Assembly: GCA_013298955.1 (NCBI GenBank)
Contig: JAAFJT010000005.1
Coordinates: 24,966 to 88,965 of the forward strand
Length of the DNA stretch: 64,000 bases
Direction: 5' to 3'
Source of the DNA: Chitinophagales bacterium
GTDB taxonomy: Bacteria > Bacteroidota > Bacteroidia > Chitinophagales > Saprospiraceae
Position 1 is the first letter of the stretch; every line of letters starts with the position of its first letter. Of the stretch, positions 57,353-64,000 are shown piece by piece. Under the pieces are notes generated by a model. The model had not been told where the DNA came from and searched no databases. It was given only the letters and a program-made list of their open reading frames with translations. The position numbers and the translations under genes were made by a program.

Positions 57353-57469
57353 GGCACTCCCTCCTGAAAGACGAGCAACGCGCAAATGATTTTTTGAAAC
57401 GTTGATTCGCATAATCCATCGTTTTAAAGCATAAACGTTTCATAAGTCGTTGAAAAACCCTATTTAACA

Positions 57470-59473
57470 ATGACTTTTTTAACAGACGCGCAACAAATAT
57501 TACCAGACTCATTGGTCTATGCACTGGGTTGGACAGTGATTCATTCGCTTTGGCAAGGCACTTTTATTGCTTGCTTGATGGCGTTAATTTTAACGGGGTT
57601 GCAACAAAAATCTGCCGAAATTCGGTATCGAGTGGCAGGTGGTGCGTTATTTTTAGCTGTTTTAGTGGCTGTGGGGACTTTTTGTAGCCTTTATTTTTCG
57701 GGTAATCCTCATACGACAAGTTTTTTTAATGAAACACGACAATTTACACGCATTCATTTTACGTTTTTGGCGCAAAAGGAATCGTTTTGGAGGCAGAGTT
57801 ATACACATATTAGTAATTTTTTAAATGAACATTTGTTCTATATCGTAATTGCATGGTTTTTGGGTGTTGAGTTTTTTACAATGCGTTTGATTGGTGGTTT
57901 TTGGATGGTGATGAAGATTCGGCGTTCTCCGAAAATGGCTTTATCGGAAGAATGGATGGATTTTGTGGAGATGATTCGAGAGCAAATGCCTTTCAAACAG
58001 GCGGTTCGGATTGCAGAATCGGCGGTAGCAACTGTTCCGATGGTGGTGGGTTGGCTCAAACCATTGATTTTATTACCGATTGGCACCATTAATAATATGA
58101 GTGCGAGTCAAGTGGAGGCGATTATTGCGCACGAGTTGGCGCATATAGCGGGTAAAGATTATTTGTTTAATGCGTTGCAAACGATAGCAGAAGTGTTTTT
58201 TTATTATCATCCTGCGATTTGGTGGATTTCGGCGGTCATTCGGGCGGAACGCGAAAATCGATGTGATGATGCAGCCGTTAAATTATGTGGCAATAAAATG
58301 ATATACGTAAAGGCATTGGTTTCCATGCAAGAATTGCAAAAACAACTGCCGAAAACCAACAAGACGCTTGGTTTAGCTTTATCTTTTGCGGGCAATCGAA
58401 AGTATCCGTTATTGGAAAGGGTGAAAAGAGTTTTGAATCAGTCACAAAATAAATCGAATATCATGGAGAAAATGACCGCAACGGGGTTGATTCTGGCGAT
58501 TGTATCGCTGATTTCAATCTCTGCAAAACGGGTGATTGCAAACCCGAATGAATTGAAAGATAAAAAACCGACGTTTTCAGTCGTTTCGGATACGACTCCT
58601 TCGGGGAAGGTCAGGCAACAGATTAAAAGGGTTGATAATGGGAAAACCGTTGAAATGACCGTTGAAAATCAACAAATCATGCGGTTGAGTATTGGTGGGA
58701 AAGAAATCTTAAAAGATGATTTTGTCAAACATAAAGCATTGACAGACAAATTATTAGCCGATTTACCATCGGTTACAGATGGCAAAAATGGTAAAGTGAT
58801 TGCGCTCAAAAAAGAGACTCAAATGAAGGTCAATAAGACCAAAGATGATAAAGGCAATACGGTGATTAAAATCGACAAAGGCGATGGCAAACCGATTGAA
58901 ATGTTGGTGAAAAACAATGAGATTTTGATTAATGGTAAAAAATGGGTCGATGGCGAAGAAATCGTATATGATTTGCCCGCAGGCGCAATGACCGAAATTA
59001 TGGATATGGAGGAAGTCAAAACGATTGTGAAAGAGGCGGGTCAAAATGGGGATAAAAAAATGCGTAAAATGGTGATTATCAAGGACAAAGAAGGTGGGAT
59101 GGATTTAGAAAAGATGGTCGAAAATGACCCTGATTTGCACAAAGCCTTAGATACGATGAGTAGTGACAGCAAAAAAAAGGTGAAAATCTATCGAATTACG
59201 ACCGAAGAAACGAATATAAAGGACGGTGATGCGCGATTGGAAGCACCCAAAGATGGTTTTGGGAATGTGTTGAGAACACATTTAACGAAAGATAAATTAG
59301 TAGAGAAAGGGAAGTTTTTCAAGGTAGAATTGACCAATACACAATTTTTATTGGATGAGCAGGAACAACCTGCGGCGGTTTTTGAAAAGTATAAAAAATT
59401 GTATTTGGAACATTCAGGCGAAAAGGATTGCAAAAATTGCAAATTCAAAATCGTCATGGAGTTGAAAAATTGA
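57470..59473 (+). CDS. BlaR1-like M56 metalloprotease with a novel extracytoplasmic domain
   Basis: 667 residues. Membrane helices at about 20-42, 56-76, 120-140 and 336-356. The zinc protease motif HELAH (221-225) and the downstream ENRCDD ligand region match BlaR1/MecR1. The C-terminal 310 residues are not a penicillin-binding domain. They contain two related units (GKTVEMTVENQQIMRLSIGG near 390 and GKPIEMLVKNNEILINGKKW near 475) and end in FEKYKKLYLEHSG with a CKNC motif. The same unit and ending occur in the next gene. Predicted to sense a signal outside the membrane and cleave the BlaI-type repressor. Confidence 0.85.
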   Translation: MTFLTDAQQILPDSLVYALGWTVIHSLWQGTFIACLMALILTGLQQKSAEIRYRVAGGALFLAVLVAVGTFCSLYFSGNPHTTSFFNETRQFTRIHFTFLAQKESFWRQSYTHISNFLNEHLFYIVIAWFLGVEFFTMRLIGGFWMVMKIRRSPKMALSEEWMDFVEMIREQMPFKQAVRIAESAVATVPMVVGWLKPLILLPIGTINNMSASQVEAIIAHELAHIAGKDYLFNALQTIAEVFFYYHPAIWWISAVIRAERENRCDDAAVKLCGNKMIYVKALVSMQELQKQLPKTNKTLGLALSFAGNRKYPLLERVKRVLNQSQNKSNIMEKMTATGLILAIVSLISISAKRVIANPNELKDKKPTFSVVSDTTPSGKVRQQIKRVDNGKTVEMTVENQQIMRLSIGGKEILKDDFVKHKALTDKLLADLPSVTDGKNGKVIALKKETQMKVNKTKDDKGNTVIKIDKGDGKPIEMLVKNNEILINGKKWVDGEEIVYDLPAGAMTEIMDMEEVKTIVKEAGQNGDKKMRKMVIIKDKEGGMDLEKMVENDPDLHKALDTMSSDSKKKVKIYRITTEETNIKDGDARLEAPKDGFGNVLRTHLTKDKLVEKGKFFKVELTNTQFLLDEQEQPAAVFEKYKKLYLEHSGEKDCKNCKFKIVMELKN

Positions 59474-59558
59474 TTTTTCTCCCAAAAAAATTGCGCCAAT
59501 TTAGGGTTGACGCAATGGTTTTAACAAATTTGGCTACACGATTTTTTTGTGATACGTT

Positions 59559-59592
59559 AAGCCGTACCAACTTCGGTTGGGCGGCTTTTTTT
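59559..59592 (+). terminator. Intrinsic terminator with a TTCG tetraloop
   Basis: Stem aagccg/cggctt plus ccaac/gttgg, small bulge, TTCG loop, then T7. It lies between the M56 gene and its secreted paralogue, so the latter is probably expressed less, by read-through, or from its own promoter. Confidence 0.8.
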
Positions 59593-59692
59593 GAAAAAAT
59601 GCAATGCTACATAAATTTTTGATTACAAACAACGACTATTGATTAAAATGTTTACGGATTCCCTTTTTTTTTCGAATATGCAGATTGAAATT

Positions 59693-60328
59693 ATGACGAA
59701 GTGGAAACTTTCCGTGCTGTTGGTCGCCGCCGTTTGTTCGGCGGCAACAGCTCACGTAGCCCTTGATAATCAAGCGATTATGCAGGGGATTTCAACTTTA
59801 TCTGTTGCTTTTGCAATGGATTCTACGCCCATTTACGTGCAGAGCCGTACTTCTAAAAGTGAACGGACTTTGAGTGGGCGCAAAGACGGCAAACGCTTGG
59901 ATTTTACCTTGACAGAAGGTGTATTAACCCACCTAACGGTGGATGGTCGAAGTATTTCCAAGTCAGAGTTTTATAAATATGAAAATCTGACAAATGAAAT
60001 TTTATCTGATATGAATGCTCAGGCAGAATCAAGGCTGCAAATCCCGCATTTGCCCGCAACCCCACAAATCGGGGAAACTATGCCGACAGGTTCGACGATT
60101 GAGGATAAAACCATTTTGGAAAATCTGGGGCAGGACGGTTTGATGCCGCCGAATGCAGGCGAAGTGCGTCTGAAAATGACGGCTAAAAAATTTTGGGTGA
60201 ATGATAAAGAACAATCTGAAACCCTTTTTCAAAAATATAAAGGTTTGATTGAAGCACAACGCGGTCGTCAAATCTGTGCTGGATGTGAAATTGAATTGAG
60301 TCTAACGCCGCTTCATGTGCGTCATTAA
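59693..60328 (+). CDS. Secreted stand-alone paralogue of the M56 protein's extracytoplasmic domain
   Basis: 211 residues from the ATG at 59693, which gives a clean signal peptide (MTKWKLSVLLVAAVCSAATA). The body aligns with the C-terminal domain of the preceding M56 protease: GKRLDFTLTEGVLTHLTVDG, then FYKYENLTNEILSDM against FVKHKALTDKLLADL. The end is KKFWVNDKEQ, LFQKYKGL and a CAGC motif, against CKNC in the protease. No catalytic motif. It may compete for, deliver or store the signal the protease senses. I know of no description of such a partner. Confidence 0.7.
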   Translation: MTKWKLSVLLVAAVCSAATAHVALDNQAIMQGISTLSVAFAMDSTPIYVQSRTSKSERTLSGRKDGKRLDFTLTEGVLTHLTVDGRSISKSEFYKYENLTNEILSDMNAQAESRLQIPHLPATPQIGETMPTGSTIEDKTILENLGQDGLMPPNAGEVRLKMTAKKFWVNDKEQSETLFQKYKGLIEAQRGRQICAGCEIELSLTPLHVRH

Positions 60329-60364
60329 AAATGAATTATTTCTATTATAGAATGTTGATTATCA

Positions 60365-60397
60365 AGCCTTTGGAGGGTTTCAAACCCTCCAAAGGCT
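60365..60397. repeat. Perfect palindrome (GGAGGGTTT core)
   Basis: 16-bp perfect arms around one C (agcctttggagggttt and complement). Shares its core with 30864-30896. It ends the BlaI/M56 region. A further inverted repeat (gtaactacttagc / gctaagtagttac) lies at about 60418-60467. Confidence 0.8.
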
Positions 60398-60468
60398 GTT
60401 TTGTTGTTTTATTTTGGTAACTACTTAGCCTCATTCCTCATTCAAATAGCGTATCGCTAAGTAGTTAC

Positions 60469-60552
60469 TTATTTTGTAGGTAATTTATTCCAATCAACAG
60501 GTTTGCCATCTTTATCGACCCATTTGGTTGCATTTTCCCAACTACTAATTTG
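60469..60552 (-). pseudogene. Remnant of a gene 3' end
   Basis: Minus-strand frame reading ISSWENATKWVDKDGKPVDW then NKLPTK and a stop at 60469-60471. The composition looks like genuine protein, but a TAA lies immediately upstream at the 5' end, so only about 27 codons remain. Not recognised. It may be a scar of a lost gene. Confidence 0.35.
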
Positions 60553-60620
60553 TTATACACTCCCGAAATCGGAATAAAAAGAGATGCGGATATGCTTTTT
60601 TGTTTTGTATGAAATGAAAA

Positions 60621-60653
60621 TTTGTAAAAGTTTCGTCAAATGGCGTAACTTCG
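60621..60653 (+). promoter_or_regulatory. Promoter of the polysaccharide deacetylase gene
   Basis: TTTG, 21 nt, TAACTTCG: perfect -33 and seven of eight at -7. Start expected near 60660, leaving a leader of about 115 nt. Confidence 0.6.
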
Positions 60654-60774
60654 CACCCGATTTCAGTCCTAAAATTACATCAAACCAACATTGCAACTCG
60701 TAAAAGTGTCGTTTCAAAAATGCCCTACACGGTTAAGAGCTGCTTCATTAACTAAACGTCTCTTTTCAAAACAG

Positions 60775-61623
60775 ATGAAACAGTCTAAATCTATGTTTAC
60801 ATTTGTGTTAGCTCGTTTTTTCGCCGCGCTTTTAATGGTCAGTGCCTGCCAATTGAAAAAAGATGCGACGGCTGGAACAGGTGGTTCTGCAACGGATTCG
60901 ACTCAGGCGATGCGCGATAGTGCGGCTTATTTCGCGGCTAAAAAAGCGAAACGCCCTAAAATCGTACACGATTCGACCGAAAAAGTGATTTATTTGACGA
61001 TGGATGATGGTCCGTTACGCGGCAGCACCTACCTCAATAAAATCATTTTGGATAAGAAAATTAAAACAAGTGTCTTTATTGTTTCGGGACATATTCGGGG
61101 TTTTGGCAAGTATTTCGAGGATTTCAGGGCAAATGATTTTGTCGAAATTTGCAATCACAGCCATACACATGCGAACAATAAATATTTGCAATTTTATGCG
61201 AATCCGCAAGGTGCGGCGGATGATATTAATCAATGTGATAAATTGATTAATACGAATAATAAAGCCGTTCGCTTGCCCGGACGCAATATTTGGGCATTGC
61301 CTGCGCGGGTGCATGGCATCACGCAAAGCGGTGGCAAAACGGCGGAAATCTTGCGCGAGCAAGGTTATAAAATTTTTGGTTGGGATGCAGAGTGGGCGCA
61401 TGGCGCAAAATCGCAAGCTCCTGTCAAATCGCCCGAACAATTTGTGGGTTTAATCAATGGTATTTTTAAAAACAAATCCATGTGGACGAAAAATCATTTA
61501 GTGATTTTAGGGCATGATGAAATGTTGACGACCGAGAAAGGACGGCGCGAATTTCCAGTGATTATCGACATGTTACTTGCAAAAGGATATGTTTTTGAAC
61601 ATATTACGAATTATCCAGATTGA
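60775..61623 (+). CDS. Polysaccharide deacetylase (NodB-like) lipoprotein
   Basis: 282 residues from the ATG at 60775. The lipoprotein signal ends at Cys25 (LLMVSAC). NodB domain from about 68: the TFDDGP motif appears as TMDDGP (75-80) and the zinc His pair as HSHTH (128-132); later RLPGRNIWALP and ILGHDEM. It probably removes acetyl groups from a cell-surface or peptidoglycan glycan in the periplasm. The last 13 bp (ttatccagat tga) are the beginning of the repeated unit that follows. Confidence 0.87.
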   Translation: MKQSKSMFTFVLARFFAALLMVSACQLKKDATAGTGGSATDSTQAMRDSAAYFAAKKAKRPKIVHDSTEKVIYLTMDDGPLRGSTYLNKIILDKKIKTSVFIVSGHIRGFGKYFEDFRANDFVEICNHSHTHANNKYLQFYANPQGAADDINQCDKLINTNNKAVRLPGRNIWALPARVHGITQSGGKTAEILREQGYKIFGWDAEWAHGAKSQAPVKSPEQFVGLINGIFKNKSMWTKNHLVILGHDEMLTTEKGRREFPVIIDMLLAKGYVFEHITNYPD

Positions 61624-62505
61624 AAAAATAAAACACATAGAACACATAGGAGGACATAAGACACATAGAGGTATTCCTTCAAAGAAATGCATCTATGTGT
61701 CCTATGTCTTCCTATGTGTCCTATGTGTTACAAAAGATTATCAATTATCCAGATTGAAAAAATAAAACACATAGAACACATAGAAGGACATAGGACACAT
61801 AGAGGTATTCCTTCAAAGAAATGCATCTATGTGTCCTATGCCTTCCTATGTGTCCTATGTGTTACAAAAGATTATCAATTATCCAGATTGAAAAAATAAA
61901 ACACATAGAACACATAGGAGGACATAATACACATAGAGGAAATGCATCTATGTGTCCTATGTCCTCCTATGTGTCCTATGTGTTACAAAAGATTATCAAT
62001 TATCCAGATTGAAAAATAAAACACATAGAACACATAGGAGGACATAAGACACATAGAGGAAATGCATCTATGTGTCCTATGTCTTCCTATGTGTCCTATG
62101 TGTTACAAAAGATTATCAATTATCCAGATTGAAAAATAAAACACATAGAACACATAGGAGGACATAAGACACATAGAGGTATTCCTTCAAAGAAATGCAT
62201 CTATGTGTCCTATACCTTCCTATGTGTCCTATGTGTTACAAAAGATTATCAATTATCCAGATTGAAAAAATAAAACACATAGAACACATAGGAAGACATA
62301 GGACACATAGAGGTATTCCTTCAAAGAAATGCATCTATGTGTCCTATGCCTTCCTATGTGTCCTATGTGTTACAAAAGATTATCAATTATCCAGATTGAA
62401 AAATAAAACACATAGAACACATAGGAGGACATAATACACATAGAGGAAATGCATCTATGTGTCCTATGTCTTCCTAAGTGTCCTATGTGTTACAAAAGAA
62501 TTATC
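61611..62505 (+). repeat. Tandem array of seven CACATAG hairpin units
   Basis: Units begin with ttatccagattgaaaa at 61611, 61745, 61879, 62000, 62120, 62253 and 62387; periods 134, 134, 121, 120, 133 and 134 bp. Each holds a 37-bp inverted repeat with about two mismatches (aacacatagaacacatag ... / ... ctatgtgtcctatgtgtt) around a loop that is long (gtattccttcaaagaaat) or short. The first unit starts inside the deacetylase gene, and every copy carries that gene's last codons. The array runs to the mtaB start. Open frames in it (Tyr-Val-Ser and His-Arg-Thr repeats) are artefacts. No variable spacers, so not CRISPR. Confidence 0.92.
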
Positions 62506-63855
62506 ATGGCAACGCCTAAATCAGTCGCCTTTTATACGCTTGGTTGCAAACTGAATTACTCAGAAACGGCTTCCATTGAACGCCTTTTTTCGGCTCATGG
62601 CTGGTCGGTTTCCGAATTTGAGCAAGGGGCGGATATTTATGTTATTAATACGTGTTCCGTCACCGAATTTGCCGACCAAAAGTGTCGTCAAATTGTTCGG
62701 CGGGCTTTGCGGCAAACGCCTGAAGCGTTAATTGTCGTCATTGGCTGTTACGCGCAACTCAAACCGACTGAAATTGCCAATATTCAAGGCGTAGATTTAG
62801 TGTTAGGTGCTGCGGAGAAATTTCGGATTTTAGAATTTATAGAAGGTTTGTCCAAATCATCGGGCAAAGGCATGGTGCAAGCGGGCGAAGTGCGCGAAGC
62901 CAAGACGTTTCACAATGCGTTTTCGTTTGGCGACAGGACGCGCTCGTTTTTGAAAGTACAGGATGGTTGTGATTATAAATGTTCGTTTTGCACGATTCCG
63001 CAAGCACGCGGGGCGAGTCGGAGCGATACCGTAGAAAGTGCGGTTGCCAATGCACGGAAAATTGCGGAAATGGGCGTGAAAGAAATTGTTTTAACAGGGG
63101 TGAATTTAGGCGATTTTGGAAATGGAACAGAGGTGATTGAAGGGACACGAGCGAAAAAGGAAGCCTTATTTATTGATTTAATTGAAGCATTGGATAGGGT
63201 AGAGGGCATCGAAAGATTTCGGATTTCGAGCATTGAACCGAATTTATTGACACCCGAAATTATAGCGTTTGTCGCTGATGCTCAACGATTTGCGCCTCAT
63301 TTCCATGTGCCTTTGCAATCAGGTAATAATAAACAATTGACGCAAATGCGCCGTCGTTATCGCCGCGAATTGTATGCAGAACGGGTTGAAAATATCAAAA
63401 ATAAAATGCCGCATGCGTGTATCGGAGTGGATGTAATTGTGGGTTTTCCGGATGAAACGGATGAGGATTTTTTAGAAACCTATCGTTTTATTCAAGGATT
63501 GGACGTGTCGTATTTGCACGTTTTCACGTATTCGGAACGGGCGAATACGCCTGCGGCAACCATGCCGAATGCCGTGCCTATGAATAAACGGCGGGAACGC
63601 AATGAAATGTTGCGGATTCTATCGGAAAAGAAAAAAAGAGCATTTTACGAACCTTTTATCGGTCAAACGCGGGCTGTTTTGTTTGAAAATCATAAAAATC
63701 CAGCTTTATTGACTGGTTTTACCGATAATTACATCAAAATAGAAATGCCCAAACCTACGGACGGATTATGGGTTAATACCATTCAATCGGTTGAATTAGG
63801 GGCTTTTACGTTGGAAGGCGATTTGTCTGCGCACTTGCATCCTGTTATGTTTTAG
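62506..63855 (+). CDS. mtaB: tRNA t6A37 methylthiotransferase MtaB-type radical SAM enzyme
   Basis: Adds a methylthio group to t6A37 of tRNA. 449 residues from the ATG at 62506 (MATPKSVAFYTLGCKLNYSE); the longer frame begins in the hairpin array. N-terminal UPF0004 domain with three cluster-binding cysteines (GCKLN, NTCSVTE, GCYAQ), radical SAM CDYKCSFC motif, GVNLGDFG, HVPLQSGNN and GFPDETDEDF, and a C-terminal TRAM-like domain. MtaB is favoured over MiaB by the LGCKLNYSE start and length, as known for the family. Confidence 0.9.
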   Translation: MATPKSVAFYTLGCKLNYSETASIERLFSAHGWSVSEFEQGADIYVINTCSVTEFADQKCRQIVRRALRQTPEALIVVIGCYAQLKPTEIANIQGVDLVLGAAEKFRILEFIEGLSKSSGKGMVQAGEVREAKTFHNAFSFGDRTRSFLKVQDGCDYKCSFCTIPQARGASRSDTVESAVANARKIAEMGVKEIVLTGVNLGDFGNGTEVIEGTRAKKEALFIDLIEALDRVEGIERFRISSIEPNLLTPEIIAFVADAQRFAPHFHVPLQSGNNKQLTQMRRRYRRELYAERVENIKNKMPHACIGVDVIVGFPDETDEDFLETYRFIQGLDVSYLHVFTYSERANTPAATMPNAVPMNKRRERNEMLRILSEKKKRAFYEPFIGQTRAVLFENHKNPALLTGFTDNYIKIEMPKPTDGLWVNTIQSVELGAFTLEGDLSAHLHPVMF

Positions 63856-63949
63856 TAACGGCAAACAAGAGAGCGAAAAAAGCAGCAACACTTGCCGAAT
63901 TAGATGCAAGTATTGCCGAGTATTATTGGCAGCATTAAAATCACAACGC

Positions 63950-64000
63950 ATGAAAGTTTTAACGAATATGAAAAGTCAATCGCGTTTGCAATACGAGCTT
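63950..64000 (+). CDS. Possible start of a gene cut by the window edge
   Basis: ATG at 63950 reading MKVLTNMKSQSRLQYEL to the last base. Another open frame from ATG 63904 (MQVLPSIIGSIKITTHE) also reaches the edge. Too short to identify or to choose between them. Confidence 0.25.
   Translation, partial: MKVLTNMKSQSRLQYEL

Noticed and set aside
61577..62434. Several plus-strand open frames of 60-80 residues rich in Tyr-Val-Ser-Tyr-Val and His-Arg-Thr
   Set aside because: They lie wholly in the tandem hairpin array; the repeat unit simply lacks stops in these frames.
61611..62505. CRISPR-like array
   Set aside because: Units are 120-134 bp with no unique spacers, are internally palindromic, and no cas genes are present.
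62449..62505. N-terminal extension of MtaB
   Set aside because: Coded by the last repeat unit; the family start is the ATG at 62506.
1..64000. tRNA, rRNA or riboswitch genes
   Set aside because: Intergenic gaps were read for cloverleaf arms and known leader motifs; none was seen by eye, though a covariance search was not possible.

Overview
The window reads as chromosomal DNA of a Bacteroidota bacterium, roughly 40% G+C by eye. Supporting signs are promoters of the Bacteroidota type (TTTG, 20-21 nt, TAnnTTTG), a type IX secretion C-terminal sorting domain, a TonB-receptor-like outer membrane beta-barrel protein, a Bat/DUF58 cluster and a LytTR regulator. A helical 499-residue protein of a kind I associate with Saprospiraceae makes that family plausible, but this is not proven.

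Layout. 1-10,907 (minus strand): rplK-rplA-rplJ-rplL-rpoB-rpoC, with rpoC cut by the window edge. 10,997-16,007: a possible tiny gene, a two-gene unit (PD-(D/E)XK-like nuclease plus tail-anchored coiled-coil protein), an amino acid permease and a membrane protein. 16,168-26,876: outer membrane barrel protein, amino acid racemase and ATP-grasp ligase pair, icd, gmhB with a frameshifted small gene before it, a hydrolase-NIPSNAP fusion, folE and tatA. 27,122-34,535: fatty acid desaturase, SdiA-regulated-like propeller, sucB, meaB, a TlpA-like thioredoxin and the helical-repeat protein. 34,822-46,428: a T9SS-exported cohesin/dockerin-like protein, sbcD, a PIG-L deacetylase, a partial Bat cluster and a DUF262/HEPN defence-type operon whose first gene carries an in-frame stop. 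46,654-56,790: ricT-holB, a small membrane protein, ahcY, aroB, a coiled-coil/HhH protein, a sodium:solute symporter, a LytTR regulator and a PAP2 phosphatase. 56,834-60,328: a BlaI / M56 protease / secreted sensor-paralogue cassette with two operators. 60,621-64,000: a polysaccharide deacetylase lipoprotein, a 7-unit tandem hairpin array, mtaB and a cut-off reading frame.

The most striking feature is not a gene. Intergenic spaces are filled by several families of long inverted repeats. The main family is built of ~9-nt CACATAGGA-like units facing their reverse complement (seven loci, including between rpoB and rpoC). A second has GCGGATGACGCGGAT arms, a third GAATTAGGA arms, and there are short perfect palindromes. 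Most sit at gene ends, often between convergent genes, which suggests terminators or mRNA 3' end structures. Because the CACATAG unit is close to 9 nt it stays open in frame and creates false N-terminal extensions (sbcD, aroB, mtaB, the 28.5 kb propeller gene). I corrected those starts.

Best candidates for undescribed biology: the BlaI/M56 cassette with a free secreted copy of the protease's own extracytoplasmic domain; the nuclease/tail-anchored coiled-coil pair; the DUF262/HEPN operon with its interrupted first gene; the ligase-racemase pair with an unusual omega loop; and the CACATAG hairpin family with its tandem expansion.
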